From NCBI RefSeq assembly GCF_032104385.1, contig NZ_DAMCHJ010000001.1, positions 62,001-126,000 on the forward strand: 64,000 nucleotides of DNA, read 5' to 3'. The position numbers were made by a program, and so were the translations under genes. This DNA is from Tissierella sp032104385 (GTDB lineage: Bacteria > Bacillota > Clostridia > Tissierellales > Tissierellaceae). Position 1 is the stretch's first letter, and every line of letters begins with the position of its first letter. Below, piece after piece: positions 53,162 to 61,726 of this stretch. A model generated the notes under the pieces. It searched no databases. It was given only the letters and a program-made list of their open reading frames with translations, and was not told where the DNA came from.

Positions 53162-53347
53162 ATGGAAATTACTAAAGATATGTTGATTGGTGAACTAATT
53201 AGAAAAAAACCAGAAGCAGTAGAAGTTCTTATGAGATTTGGCATGGGTTGTGTAGGTTGTCCATCAAGTCAAATGGAAAGTTTAGAAGAAGCTGCTATGG
53301 TACATGGCTTAGATTTAGATAAATTAATGGCTGCATTGAATGCATAA
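53162..53347 (+). CDS. DUF1858 domain protein (hybrid-cluster-protein-associated redox disulfide type)
   Basis: A 61-residue protein starting at ATG 53162, ten bases after AAGGAGG; the in-frame TTG at 53153 is too close to that site. It is a single DUF1858 domain (MLIGELIRKKPEAVEVLMRFGMGCVGCPSS) with a C-x-x-C pair, a small fold often encoded beside redox and sulfur proteins. A likely -10 (TATAAT, 53127-53132) lies upstream. Neighbours are a glutaredoxin-like protein (convergent) and the YvlD-like gene (divergent). It may act as a thiol redox partner. Confidence 0.85.
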   Translation: MEITKDMLIGELIRKKPEAVEVLMRFGMGCVGCPSSQMESLEEAAMVHGLDLDKLMAALNA

Positions 53348-53350
53348 TCA

Positions 53351-53380
53351 AAAGGAAGAGCCATATAGGCTCTTCCTTTT
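53351..53380. terminator. bidirectional terminator between DUF1858 and glutaredoxin-like genes
   Basis: AAAGGAAGAGCC and GGCTCTTCCTTTT form a 12-bp stem with a five-base loop; TTTT follows on plus, and minus also reads into TTTT. Confidence 0.85.
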
Positions 53381-53385
53381 CCAAA

Positions 53386-53616
53386 CTATTCTGCTAATAA
53401 ATTGTCTATTTTTTCTTTATCGAACCCAACTATCTCTTCCCCATCAATAACTAATACTGGCACTCCCATATGCCCCATAGCCATTAATTCTTTTCTGGCT
53501 TCCTTATCTGTTTGAACATTTTTTTCAGTATAAGATATACCTTTTTCTTTTAAATAATCCTTAGCAGAAACACAGTATGGGCAAGTACTGCTTGTATAAA
53601 CTATTACATTAGACAT
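53386..53616 (-). CDS. glutaredoxin-like protein (CPYC)
   Basis: A 76-residue thioredoxin-fold protein with active site TCPYC at residues 11-15, GVPVLVIDGEEIVGFD (cis-proline region and glutathione/partner-binding turn) and NrdH/YruB-like length. It would reduce disulfides or handle persulfides in the cytosol. Its promoter has the same palindrome as that of the HesB-like selenoprotein gene, so the two are probably coregulated. The electron donor is not known. Confidence 0.9.
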   Translation of the reverse strand: MSNVIVYTSSTCPYCVSAKDYLKEKGISYTEKNVQTDKEARKELMAMGHMGVPVLVIDGEEIVGFDKEKIDNLLAE

Positions 53617-53649
53617 TTTAATTCCTCCTTTAATATATTACTAATTTAG

Positions 53650-53678
53650 ATTATACCCCACAGGGGTATATAAGTCAA
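53650..53678 (-). promoter_or_regulatory. glutaredoxin-like gene promoter with palindromic operator in the spacer
   Basis: TTGACT (53673-53678), 17 bases, TATAAT (53650-53655) on minus. ATACCCCACAGGGGTAT (53653-53669) is a perfect 7-bp inverted repeat in the spacer, the same shape as at 52376-52392. Confidence 0.78.
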
Positions 53679-53758
53679 TATCTTTTACGATAATATTTTA
53701 CCCATAGTTTGTTTTAATAATCATAATATAGAACTTAGCTATGATAATTATAATGGGT

Positions 53759-53787
53759 TTGACAATAATATTTATAAATAATATAAT
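53759..53787 (+). promoter_or_regulatory. consensus sigma-A promoter of the comFB-like gene
   Basis: TTGACA (53759-53764) and TATAAT (53782-53787) with exact 17-base spacing, 37 bases before the GTG start. Confidence 0.8.
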
Positions 53788-53823
53788 AATTTTTGTGTAA
53801 ACTAATTTTTAAGGATGATAATT

Positions 53824-54090
53824 GTGATAAAAAATTATATGGAAGTTTTAGTTGATGAAATCTTTCGTGAAATGAAAAACAGCTATAAAATCTGTGATGA
53901 CAAAAAATGTGAACACGATATTAAGTCTATTGCTTTAAATAATCTTCCAACTGCTTATTTAAAATATGATACAACAGAAGCAACTAAAAAGGCTTTTTTG
54001 TTAGAGCGTCAAAGAAGAATATCTGTATTGGCAAAGGTTGCTGAAGCATCTGATATTGTATGCTCTGAATGTATTAGAAAGCAAAAATAA
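53824..54090 (+). CDS. ComFB-family protein
   Basis: An 88-residue protein of the late-competence ComFB family: NYMEVLVDEIFREM, then CDDKKCEHDIKSIALNNLPTAYL with two of the family's zinc-type cysteines, and a C-terminal CSECIRKQK. In Bacillus comFB lies in the comF operon, but family members also occur alone; recent work links some to cyclic dinucleotides. I prefer GTG 53824, eight bases after AAGGA; the ATG at 53815 overlaps that site. Alone on plus between terminators. Confidence 0.8.
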   Translation: MIKNYMEVLVDEIFREMKNSYKICDDKKCEHDIKSIALNNLPTAYLKYDTTEATKKAFLLERQRRISVLAKVAEASDIVCSECIRKQK

Positions 54091-54091
54091 C

Positions 54092-54110
54092 CCCACAGGT
54101 TTTCTGTGGG
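54092..54110. terminator. bidirectional terminator between comFB-like and arsR-like genes
   Basis: CCCACAG (54092-54098) and CTGTGGG (54104-54110) form a 7-bp stem followed on plus by ATTTATTTATG; on minus TTATTTTTGC follows. Confidence 0.65.
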
Positions 54111-54112
54111 AT

Positions 54113-54478
54113 TTATTTATGTTTAACATGATCTAATCCTTGTTCAAATAATCCCAATACGTGTTCATCATCTAATGAATATATAACCAGCTTACCTTCT
54201 TTTTTGAACTTCACCAATTTCAAGTCCCTTAATATTCTAAGCTGATGGGATATTGCTGATTGGCTCATTTCAAGTATATTAGCTATATCACATACACATA
54301 AAGACGATTTAGATAATACATAGATTATCTTAAGTCTAGTGGGGTCTGACAACGCCTTGAATATATTGGACAAAAGGTAGATTTCTTCTCCAAAATTTAA
54401 ACTTATTTTTAAATCTTCAATGGTTTTCTCATCTGATAAATGTCCTATACATACTAATTTTTCTTCTGTTTCTCTCAT
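54113..54478 (-). CDS. ArsR/SmtB-family metal-responsive regulator
   Basis: A 121-residue winged-helix repressor. The LCVCD motif (SSLCVCDIANILEMSQSAISHQL) places two cysteines at the alpha-3 metal site used by CadC/ArsR proteins, and an N-terminal cysteine (LVCIGH) could complete a CadC-type site. No transporter gene lies beside it in this window, so its target is unknown. The C-terminal HVLGLFEQGLDHVKHK is histidine-containing, as in zinc or cadmium sensors. Confidence 0.9.
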   Translation of the reverse strand: MRETEEKLVCIGHLSDEKTIEDLKISLNFGEEIYLLSNIFKALSDPTRLKIIYVLSKSSLCVCDIANILEMSQSAISHQLRILRDLKLVKFKKEGKLVIYSLDDEHVLGLFEQGLDHVKHK

Positions 54479-54502
54479 TGTTTTACCTCCCCTTATCTCT
54501 CA

Positions 54503-55840
54503 CTAGTTTACTGGAATCATTGGGATTACAGGTTCTACAGGTCTTCCAGTCATCGGGTCTATATATAGAATCCAGTATCCTTCTATATTTTTGCCTTGAT
54601 ACCAAGTATTAAAACCATTAGTTCCTCTATATGGATGTTCACTTATAGTAAAATTACCTGGTACTCCATATACAAAATATTTAACTGTTTCCCCTTCATT
54701 GTATAAACCAAATAAGTAATGTCCATATTTACTCATTAGCTGATTACAAGTAGCCATATTACTATTATAATGCTCTTTATTATTTCCTCCAACTATATAT
54801 GAAAAATATGGAAGAAAAGCCCTATATTCATTTTCTTTATCTAATTCTACAAGCCACCAGTTATATCCTTGTAGATTATGTGTAAAAGGCTCAATATATG
54901 GAAAAAATCTTAAAATACTTAATACATAATTAGTAGTTTGATTTTTTTGATTTAATTTCCTTATATAATCTAAAGTTTTATAATCTGGCTCCATAGACTC
55001 TTCATCTAAGTCTTCAAGTTCAATCTCATTACTCATTTTTTCTTCAATAATTTCTTCAATATTTACTTCTATTATTTCCTCTGTCGCTTCTTCTTCATAT
55101 TTCTTTACTTCAATTTCTTGTTCTTGTAACATAGGCTCCGTAGCTGGTATGTCATATATTGGGTTATATGCTGATACTCCAGACATTGATTCTTGTACTG
55201 GTATATCATATGTTGGTTCATTTATATGCTCTATGTTTATTTGCTGCTCCACTGCCTCCATTTCTTGAATTTCTCCTACTACTTCTGCTTCCATGGATTC
55301 TTGAGTTTCTTCTAATTTCTCTATTTCTTTAATTTCAGTTGTTTCTGGTTCTTCTTGTACTACCTCTTCTATTTCATCTAACTCTAGTATTTCTGGTATT
55401 GGCTCAGGCTCAGGTTTAGATTTAGATTCCATCTCTAAGTTAAACGGCATAGACTTTATGTATTTTTCAATACTTCCATCTTCCTTACTTAGATAACCTC
55501 CTAAACAAACTTGATTTTCTCTCACTATTAAAATACCAGTTATCCTGTCTATTGGGAAGCTTTTACTTTCTAATTCCCTCTGAATAAAAGAATATTCACC
55601 TTTTCCCCTTCCTAAATCATCTGTAAATATTTTACCTAATTCCCAACTTGAATTTGCCTTATCATCAGAGATAAATAGAACATTATAAAAGTTATCTACT
55701 TCTGCATTCTCAATGTTCACTGTAACTATCCCCTTAAGTCCTCTTATCTCTAGTTTGCAATGTCCCTTTGGACTTCTTCCTGCCATGGTAGAAAATTCTT
55801 TCTTTAGTATTATAAACTTTCTGGTATATGCCAATGACAT
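54503..55840 (-). CDS. protein of unknown function with long acidic linker
   Basis: A 445-residue protein in three parts. Residues 1-135 are a beta-rich domain (CKLEIRGLKGIVTVNIENA, GILIVRENQVCLGGYL). Residues about 140-295 are a low-complexity acidic linker, rich in Glu, Ile and Pro with two PxYDIP elements. Residues 300-445 are a globular aromatic-rich domain (GYNWWLVELDKENEYRAFLPYF, YGHYLFGLYNEGETVKYFVYGVPG, GYWILYIDPMTGRPVEP). I recall this architecture only from clostridial spore formers and know no function. It follows ksgA by 30 bases. Confidence 0.75.
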   Translation of the reverse strand: MSLAYTRKFIILKKEFSTMAGRSPKGHCKLEIRGLKGIVTVNIENAEVDNFYNVLFISDDKANSSWELGKIFTDDLGRGKGEYSFIQRELESKSFPIDRITGILIVRENQVCLGGYLSKEDGSIEKYIKSMPFNLEMESKSKPEPEPIPEILELDEIEEVVQEEPETTEIKEIEKLEETQESMEAEVVGEIQEMEAVEQQINIEHINEPTYDIPVQESMSGVSAYNPIYDIPATEPMLQEQEIEVKKYEEEATEEIIEVNIEEIIEEKMSNEIELEDLDEESMEPDYKTLDYIRKLNQKNQTTNYVLSILRFFPYIEPFTHNLQGYNWWLVELDKENEYRAFLPYFSYIVGGNNKEHYNSNMATCNQLMSKYGHYLFGLYNEGETVKYFVYGVPGNFTISEHPYRGTNGFNTWYQGKNIEGYWILYIDPMTGRPVEPVIPMIPVN

Positions 55841-55870
55841 AAAACTACCCCCTTTTTACACTTTATTTAA

Positions 55871-56746
55871 TTATATGTCTAATGGGGGCAATGTTTTACT
55901 AATCTTTATAAAATCTTCCACTGATAAGTTTTCTGCTCTTGTATTCAAGTTAATATCCAAGCTTTCTAAGACTTCTTTTATAGTTCCTTTTTCAATATTG
56001 AATCCATAGGTAGATAGTGAATTTAATATGGTTTTTCTCCTCTTAGAAAAAGCAGCCTTTACAATTTTAAAAAACTTTTCCTTATCTACTTCTGGTAATT
56101 CTTTATTTATAGTGAGTTTTATTACAGCAGAATCTATCTTCGGCTGAGGCATAAAAACTGTCTTTGGTACTTTTAGGACTATTTCTGGTTTGCTATAAAA
56201 ATTTACAAATACANNNNNNNNNNATAGAGAGCCATATTCTTTACCACCAGAACCTGCCGCCATTCTTTCTGCTACTTCTTTCTGAACCATAACTATAATA
56301 GATTCCAGATTCAAATTATCCTCTATTAATTTAGCTATTATTGGAGTAGTTACATAATAAGGCAAATTTGCTACTACTTTAACGGGACCACCATCTAATT
56401 TTTCTTCTATTAATTTTTGCAGATCAATTTTTAATATATCTCCATGAACTATTTCAACATTATTATATTTTCCAATTGTTTCTTCTAATATAGGTATCAA
56501 AGTATTATCAATCTCAATAGCCAATACCTTTTTTGCCTTTAATGCTAATTCTTCCGTTAGAGTACCCATTCCAGGCCCTATTTCTATTACATAATCCTCC
56601 GATGTAATATTGCCGTTTTCTACTATCTTTCGTACAATATTTCCATCTATTAAAAAATTTTGACCTAAGGATTTTGAGAACTTAAATCCATGTCTTTCTA
56701 AGATTTCTTTTATATATTTAGGTGAATAAAGCCTTTTATCTTCCAT
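55871..56746 (-). CDS. rsmA: 16S rRNA dimethyladenosine transferase (KsgA), crossing an assembly gap
   Basis: A SAM-dependent enzyme that dimethylates two adenines in the 3' helix of 16S rRNA. Motifs: SKSLGQNFLID, EIGPGMGTLTEELA (SAM binding), VVANLPYYVTTPI (catalytic NLPY) and FMPQPKIDSAVI. Ten Ns at 56214-56223 fall after GSL and before VFVNFY. Homologues have only a serine there (GSLSVFV), so the true gap is probably a single base; ten Ns keep the frame. I take the ATG at 56746; a TTG at 56758 is possible. It overlaps rnmV. Confidence 0.93.
   Translation of the reverse strand: MEDKRLYSPKYIKEILERHGFKFSKSLGQNFLIDGNIVRKIVENGNITSEDYVIEIGPGMGTLTEELALKAKKVLAIEIDNTLIPILEETIGKYNNVEIVHGDILKIDLQKLIEEKLDGGPVKVVANLPYYVTTPIIAKLIEDNLNLESIIVMVQKEVAERMAAGSGGKEYGSLXXXXVFVNFYSKPEIVLKVPKTVFMPQPKIDSAVIKLTINKELPEVDKEKFFKIVKAAFSKRRKTILNSLSTYGFNIEKGTIKEVLESLDINLNTRAENLSVEDFIKISKTLPPLDI
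56214..56223. other. assembly gap (10 Ns) inside rsmA
   Basis: Ten undetermined bases in the SAM-methyltransferase gene; the size is a placeholder. Frame is kept on both sides. Confidence 1.
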
Positions 56747-57284
56747 GGTCTGGTTCAATCCTTTCCAAAGCTTCTTTAAATTCTTTTCTAGTTATTCCAA
56801 AATTATTTAATCTATTTAGAAATTGTTTAGAGTTTGCATATCCTATTCCTAATATTTCTCCTAGTTTTTCCCTTTTCTCTCTTGACTTTGGACCACCAGC
56901 TAATCCCAAGACAATGAGTTCTTCTTTTGTAAATTCTTCTTTTCTTTCTATATTACTTGGTCTAGCCTTTAATATTGCCTCCACTATATCTTCTTTATCT
57001 GCATTTTCTACTCCGATATCTCCTTTTTTTAAAGCCTTACCTTGAGGTAAAAATGCGTGTTTACAATTTTTTATATGTTTAGCTAGATCTCTCCTAATTT
57101 GCTCTCCAGCATAATCTGGATCTGTTAAAATAATAATCCCTCTCTTTTCTGATATATTTTTAAGGGTCTTAACAAATTCCTTTTTATACCCGAATCCGCC
57201 AGTAGCAATAACCTCCGCATCTAATGCTGCTTTCACAACAGTTATATCATCTTTTCCTTCTACTACTATTATTTCCTTTATCAA
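56736..57284 (-). CDS. rnmV: ribonuclease M5
   Basis: A 182-residue Toprim-domain nuclease that matures 5S rRNA with L18. The Toprim glutamate lies in IIVVEGKDD and the DxD in LTDPDYAGE; GLAGGPKSREKREKLGEILGIGYANSKQFLNRLN is the conserved C-terminal half. The start is TTG at 57284, eight bases after AAGGGG. Its gene order with ksgA is the usual Firmicute arrangement. Confidence 0.95.
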   Translation of the reverse strand: MIKEIIVVEGKDDITVVKAALDAEVIATGGFGYKKEFVKTLKNISEKRGIIILTDPDYAGEQIRRDLAKHIKNCKHAFLPQGKALKKGDIGVENADKEDIVEAILKARPSNIERKEEFTKEELIVLGLAGGPKSREKREKLGEILGIGYANSKQFLNRLNNFGITRKEFKEALERIEPDHGR

Positions 57285-57299
57285 AATAACAACCCCTTA

Positions 57300-57433
57300 T
57301 TTTAATTGACAATTGAAAATTGACAATGGATAATAGAAAGCATAAAAAACCCTTAGAAACTATAATAATCATATTGTATATATTTTTATTTTTTCATCTT
57401 TCTGTCTTTCAATTGTCAATTCTCAATTTAAGC
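57300..57433. repeat. inverted pair of AATTG-type repeats
   Basis: AATTGACAATTGAAAATTGACA near 57305-57328 and the reverse-complement type CAATTGTCAATTCTCAATT near 57412-57430 face each other across about 85 bases of AT-rich sequence, like a small MITE-like element between rnmV and the tatD-like gene. No ORF lies inside. Confidence 0.5.
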
Positions 57434-57516
57434 AGGGTACTAAAATTGTGGTTTTCAATTTTGTATACTCCCTTAGTTTGTTTATCTAGTACATTGTCAA
57501 CTCCAACTATTTAAAA

Positions 57517-58284
57517 TTAAATAATCTTAAATAGCTCTCTCGTATTTCTATTAGTAGCCTTTGCTAACTCTTCAAAGGATATTCCCTTAGCTTCTGCTAT
57601 GGTACCTGCTACATATCTTACAAAAATGGGTTCGTTTCTTTTACCTCTATAGGGTTCAGGAGTTAAATAAGGGCTATCTGTTTCTATTAGAAGTTTACCT
57701 AGAGGAACTGCTTTAGCTACTTCTTTACTTACCTTAGAGTTTTTAAATGTAACAGGACCTGCTAAGGATATATAAAATCCCATCTTTATATATTCCATTG
57801 CCATCTCAACGCTGCCAGAATAACAATGCAGCACTCCTTTTAATCTTCCATCCTGTGCATCCTTTAATATATCAAATGTATCCTGTGCCGCATCTCTAGT
57901 ATGAATAATCACTGGTAAATCTACTTCTTTTGCTAATTGAAGCTGTTCTTTAAACCATTTTTTTTGTATATCTCTAGGGGAATTATCATAATAGAAGTCT
58001 AATCCTATCTCCCCTATTGCCACTACTTTATCTCTTTTAGCAAAGGATTTCAATATTTCTATAGTGGAATTGTCCATTTCCTTTGCAGAGTGAGGATGTA
58101 CTCCAACTGCTGCATATATATTATCATATTTTTCAGCTAAGGATACAGATGCAATACTGGAACCTAAATCGGCACCAATATTTATAACCATTTCTATCCC
58201 ATTATTTTTTAAATCCTTAATTAATACATCTCTATCGTTATCAAATCTTGAATCATCAAGATGTGCATGACTATCTATAAGCAT
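57517..58284 (-). CDS. TatD-family metal-dependent DNase
   Basis: A 255-residue TIM-barrel hydrolase. Metal ligands are visible in DSHAHLDD (residues 4-8), the glutamate in IGEIGLDFYY, HTRDA, HCYSG and ETDSPYLTPEPYRGKRN. I choose ATG 58284 (MLIDSHAH), six bases after AGGAGAG; the longer frame would place that site inside coding sequence. It lies 20 bases after the PaaK-like gene. Substrate in vivo is uncertain for the family. Confidence 0.92.
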   Translation of the reverse strand: MLIDSHAHLDDSRFDNDRDVLIKDLKNNGIEMVINIGADLGSSIASVSLAEKYDNIYAAVGVHPHSAKEMDNSTIEILKSFAKRDKVVAIGEIGLDFYYDNSPRDIQKKWFKEQLQLAKEVDLPVIIHTRDAAQDTFDILKDAQDGRLKGVLHCYSGSVEMAMEYIKMGFYISLAGPVTFKNSKVSKEVAKAVPLGKLLIETDSPYLTPEPYRGKRNEPIFVRYVAGTIAEAKGISFEELAKATNRNTRELFKII

Positions 58285-58304
58285 AATTAACTCTCCTAGT
58301 TTCA

Positions 58305-59657
58305 TTATATTTCAAATTTACGAATAGCATATCTATACTTTCCTGAAGCTGTTACTGGTATATCATCTACAAATTTTACATCTATTGTTGCTTTTGGCAA
58401 TAGTTCCTGAACTCCAGTAATAAATTTATCTATTTCTTTTACGTCATAGCCTTCCCTTTTAATTATCTTTAGTTCTGCTTGTAAAGGACTATATTGTACA
58501 ATCTGAAACTTTTGAATTGCCTCTATGGATCGAGAGATATGATTAAATATATGACCATGAATTAATTCACCATCTACAGTTACAAACATATCATCTTCTC
58601 TACCATCAATTTTGTCTAATATGGGCAGTCCCATTTTACATTCACAATTTCTATCAGTTAAAACTGCCCTATCGCCTATTTGATATCTTAATCTAGGCAT
58701 TGAAAAATTATTTAAATCTGTTACTAAGAGAATACCACTTTCTCCAAAAGCCAAAGGCTTAAATGTCTTAGGATCAACCACTTCAAGTATAGCATTTTCT
58801 GCAGTAATATGCATATTTCCACAGGGACATTGATATGCTAAAATCCCTCCATCCCTAGCACCATATTCATTTACAACTGGACAGTTAAAGGCTTCTTCTA
58901 TTATTTCCCTTTGAAAATCATGTAAGGTTTCAGATGTAGAAATAATTGCCTTTAATTTTAATGGGAATTTTAGCTTTTCTTGCAGCATTAAAGATGCAAA
59001 GGCATGTAAAGCAGAAGCATAGCCATATAGATATTCAGGTTTAAATTTAATAATTTTATTTACATACTCTGCCATATTCTCTGGTTTTAAGGAGTATGCA
59101 GGTATTATTATTCTATTCTTGAGCCATTTTTCTTTCATGCGATATTTCTTCTGCTCAGCTTGGTTTAATTCCAAGGGATTTCCCCAAATCATTACACTTC
59201 TACTTCCTGGAGTAATCCCCCACCAAGAAAGTCCTCTCCATCTTGCTGCTTCATAATACTCTACAGTATATCTATCCATAAAAAACTTAACTGGCTCACT
59301 GGTTGAGCCACCAGTAATATTAGGTATCAGTTTAGATTTTGGAGTTGTATTGTTTAAAAACGACTCCGAATTATTTCTAAATTCAACCTTATTTAATACA
59401 GGAAACTTTAAAAAGGCACTCCTTACATCAGATTCAATCTCATCTAATAGATAATCATACTTCTTATAAGCAGGAACATTTTTTATACATTCTAGTAAAA
59501 GTCTTTTAAGTTTTTCTTCTTGTAGCATTTTTAATTCTATAGTATCTAGTTTTTGAGAGTTAAGAAGTTCCTTTATATTTTCTCTTATTTTATTACCATT
59601 TTTCTTTTCCATAATTGGATACAATATATTTTCAATAAAAGGTTTCACCATATCCAT
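58305..59657 (-). CDS. phenylacetate-CoA ligase (PaaK/CapK)-like adenylate-forming enzyme
   Basis: A 450-residue protein of the AMP-forming superfamily. It shows the phosphate loop NITGGSTSEPVKFFMD, EYGARDGG as the A5 motif, MPRLRYQIGDRAVL (A8 region) and a C-terminal subdomain ending PVTASGKYRYAI with the catalytic lysine. Cysteines in YQCPCGNMH and NCECKMG may bind a metal. CapK-like members act in surface polymer biosynthesis, others activate aryl acids; no neighbouring gene decides. It follows metG by about 85 bases. Confidence 0.85.
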   Translation of the reverse strand: MDMVKPFIENILYPIMEKKNGNKIRENIKELLNSQKLDTIELKMLQEEKLKRLLLECIKNVPAYKKYDYLLDEIESDVRSAFLKFPVLNKVEFRNNSESFLNNTTPKSKLIPNITGGSTSEPVKFFMDRYTVEYYEAARWRGLSWWGITPGSRSVMIWGNPLELNQAEQKKYRMKEKWLKNRIIIPAYSLKPENMAEYVNKIIKFKPEYLYGYASALHAFASLMLQEKLKFPLKLKAIISTSETLHDFQREIIEEAFNCPVVNEYGARDGGILAYQCPCGNMHITAENAILEVVDPKTFKPLAFGESGILLVTDLNNFSMPRLRYQIGDRAVLTDRNCECKMGLPILDKIDGREDDMFVTVDGELIHGHIFNHISRSIEAIQKFQIVQYSPLQAELKIIKREGYDVKEIDKFITGVQELLPKATIDVKFVDDIPVTASGKYRYAIRKFEI

Positions 59658-59690
59658 ATTATCACCCCCATGGTAAGTTACGGAAAGAAG

Positions 59691-59729
59691 ATGGTTCTCC
59701 TGCTAGTTTTCTTGCAAAATGAGAACCAT
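59691..59729. terminator. stem-loop after metG
   Basis: ATGGTTCTC (59692-59700) and GAGAACCAT (59721-59729) form a 9-bp stem with a 20-base loop, 13 bases beyond the metG stop on minus. The same arms appear in the mgtE leader in the opposite order. Confidence 0.45.
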
Positions 59730-59741
59730 ACCCCTGTCCTA

Positions 59742-61703
59742 TTATGATATTGTTGCTCCTGACTTTAAATCTTCTAGGGTAGACACTAGGCTAAGTTTAC
59801 CGTCACTATCTTCTGCTGCTAATATCATTCCCTTTGATTCTATACCTCTTAGTTTTACAGGTTTTAAATTTGTAACTACTACTACTTTTTTACCCACTAA
59901 ATCTTCTGGTGAATAATATTCTTTTATTCCTGATACTACTTGACGTTCTTCCTCACCTAATTTTAATTGTAACACATATAATTTATCTGCCTTTGGATGA
60001 TTTTCACAGGACATAACTTCTGCTACCTTTAGCTTTATTTTATCAAATTCATCTATTGTAATTTCCTCTGCTTTTTCTTCTTCTACTTCCTTAACTTCTT
60101 CCACATTTACAACCTTCTTTCCTTTACTTCTTAAATCTATAAGTTTTTGATTTTCATCATTTAATTTAACTAATTCCTTTTCTATATCAAGTCTTGGGAA
60201 TATAATACCTCCCCTTGCTACTTTTGTTCCTGTTTCTAGTATTCCCCAAGTTTTGGCATCATTCCATAATATATCATTTTCCAGGCCAAGTTGTTTCCTT
60301 ATCTCTATTGATGTTTTTTCCATAAATGGTTTAATTAGTATAGATACAATTCTTAGGGATTCTGCCAAGTTATATAATACTGTATCTAGTCTTTCCTTAT
60401 TCTCTTCCTTTGCCAAAATCCATGGAGCTGTTTCATCTACGTATTTATTAGTTCTTCTAATTAATTTCCATATTTCTTCTAAGGCATTGGAAAAGTTTAA
60501 TTTGTCCATATACTCTTCTACTTTAGATGCTGCTTTTATTCCTATTTCCTTTAGAGAATCATCAAACTCTCCTTCCTTGACAGGTGCTGGGATTACTCCT
60601 TCATTATATTTTTCAATCATTGTAACTGTTCTACTGACTAGATTTCCTAAGTCATTAGCTAAATCTGAATTAAGTCTTTGTAGGAACTTATCCCTATGGA
60701 AAGAACCATCCTGTCCGAAGGAAAACTCTCTAAGAAGAAAGTACTTGAAAGCATCTATACCATATAATTGAATTATTGGCTCTGGATATATTACATTCCC
60801 CTTTGACTTAGACATTTTATCATCTTCAAATAATATCCAACCATGACCAAATACTTTCTTTGGTAATTCTAAATCCATTGCCATTAAAAGTGCTGGCCAA
60901 ATTATAGTATGAAACCTTACTATTTCTTTACCTACTAGATGAACATTTGCAGGCCAAAACTCTTTAAAGTTTTTATCATCATCAGTACCATACCCTAAAG
61001 CTGTAAGATAGCAAGATAAAGCGTCTATCCATACATATACTACATGGGATGGATCAAAGGGAACCTTAATTCCCCAATCAAAGCTAGTTCTAGACACACA
61101 TAAGTCCTCTAAACCATCCTTTAAGAAATTGTTTATCATTTCGTTTTTTCTTGATTCTGGTTGAATAAACTCTGGGTTTTCTTCATATAGTGCCAGCAGT
61201 TTATCTCTATATTTTGAAAGTCTAAAGAAATAGGCTTCTTCTTCTGCAAGATGAACTTCTCTACCGCAATCTGGACATTTCCCATCCTTTAGTTGTGATT
61301 CTGACCAAAATGCCTCACATGGAGTACAGTAATGTCCTTCATATTTTGATTTATATATTTCACCTTTTTCATATAGTTTGATAAATATTTCTTGTACTGC
61401 TTTTTCATGATGAGGATCTGTAGTTCTTATAAAAGTATCATAATCTATCTCTAAAGTTTTCCACAATGCTTTTATATCTGCAACTATTTTGTCCACATAC
61501 GCCTTTGGTGTAACACCATTTTCTTTGGCTTTCTCTTGTATCTTTTGACCATGTTCGTCTGAACCTGTTACAAAATATACATCATATCCTTGCATTTTTT
61601 TAAACTTCTTTATGGCATCTGCTGCTACTGTAGTATAGGTGTGCCCTATATGCAGATTATCAGATGGATAATAAATTGGTGTTGTCAAATAATATTTTTT
61701 CAT
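59742..61703 (-). CDS. metG: methionyl-tRNA synthetase
   Basis: A 653-residue class I synthetase. The HIGH-type motif is in IYYPSDNLHIGHTYT, the KMSKS loop in DDKMSKSKGNV, and a zinc knuckle in CTPCEAFW...CPDCGRE. An anticodon-binding helical domain follows (KYVDETAPWILAK), and a C-terminal OB-fold tRNA-binding domain (about 550-653, KLKVAEVMSCENHPKADKLYVL). It is controlled by a T-box leader ending about 250 bases upstream; that space holds repeats. Confidence 0.97.
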   Translation of the reverse strand: MKKYYLTTPIYYPSDNLHIGHTYTTVAADAIKKFKKMQGYDVYFVTGSDEHGQKIQEKAKENGVTPKAYVDKIVADIKALWKTLEIDYDTFIRTTDPHHEKAVQEIFIKLYEKGEIYKSKYEGHYCTPCEAFWSESQLKDGKCPDCGREVHLAEEEAYFFRLSKYRDKLLALYEENPEFIQPESRKNEMINNFLKDGLEDLCVSRTSFDWGIKVPFDPSHVVYVWIDALSCYLTALGYGTDDDKNFKEFWPANVHLVGKEIVRFHTIIWPALLMAMDLELPKKVFGHGWILFEDDKMSKSKGNVIYPEPIIQLYGIDAFKYFLLREFSFGQDGSFHRDKFLQRLNSDLANDLGNLVSRTVTMIEKYNEGVIPAPVKEGEFDDSLKEIGIKAASKVEEYMDKLNFSNALEEIWKLIRRTNKYVDETAPWILAKEENKERLDTVLYNLAESLRIVSILIKPFMEKTSIEIRKQLGLENDILWNDAKTWGILETGTKVARGGIIFPRLDIEKELVKLNDENQKLIDLRSKGKKVVNVEEVKEVEEEKAEEITIDEFDKIKLKVAEVMSCENHPKADKLYVLQLKLGEEERQVVSGIKEYYSPEDLVGKKVVVVTNLKPVKLRGIESKGMILAAEDSDGKLSLVSTLEDLKSGATIS

Positions 61704-61726
61704 CTTTATACCTCCCGTTTATTTAA

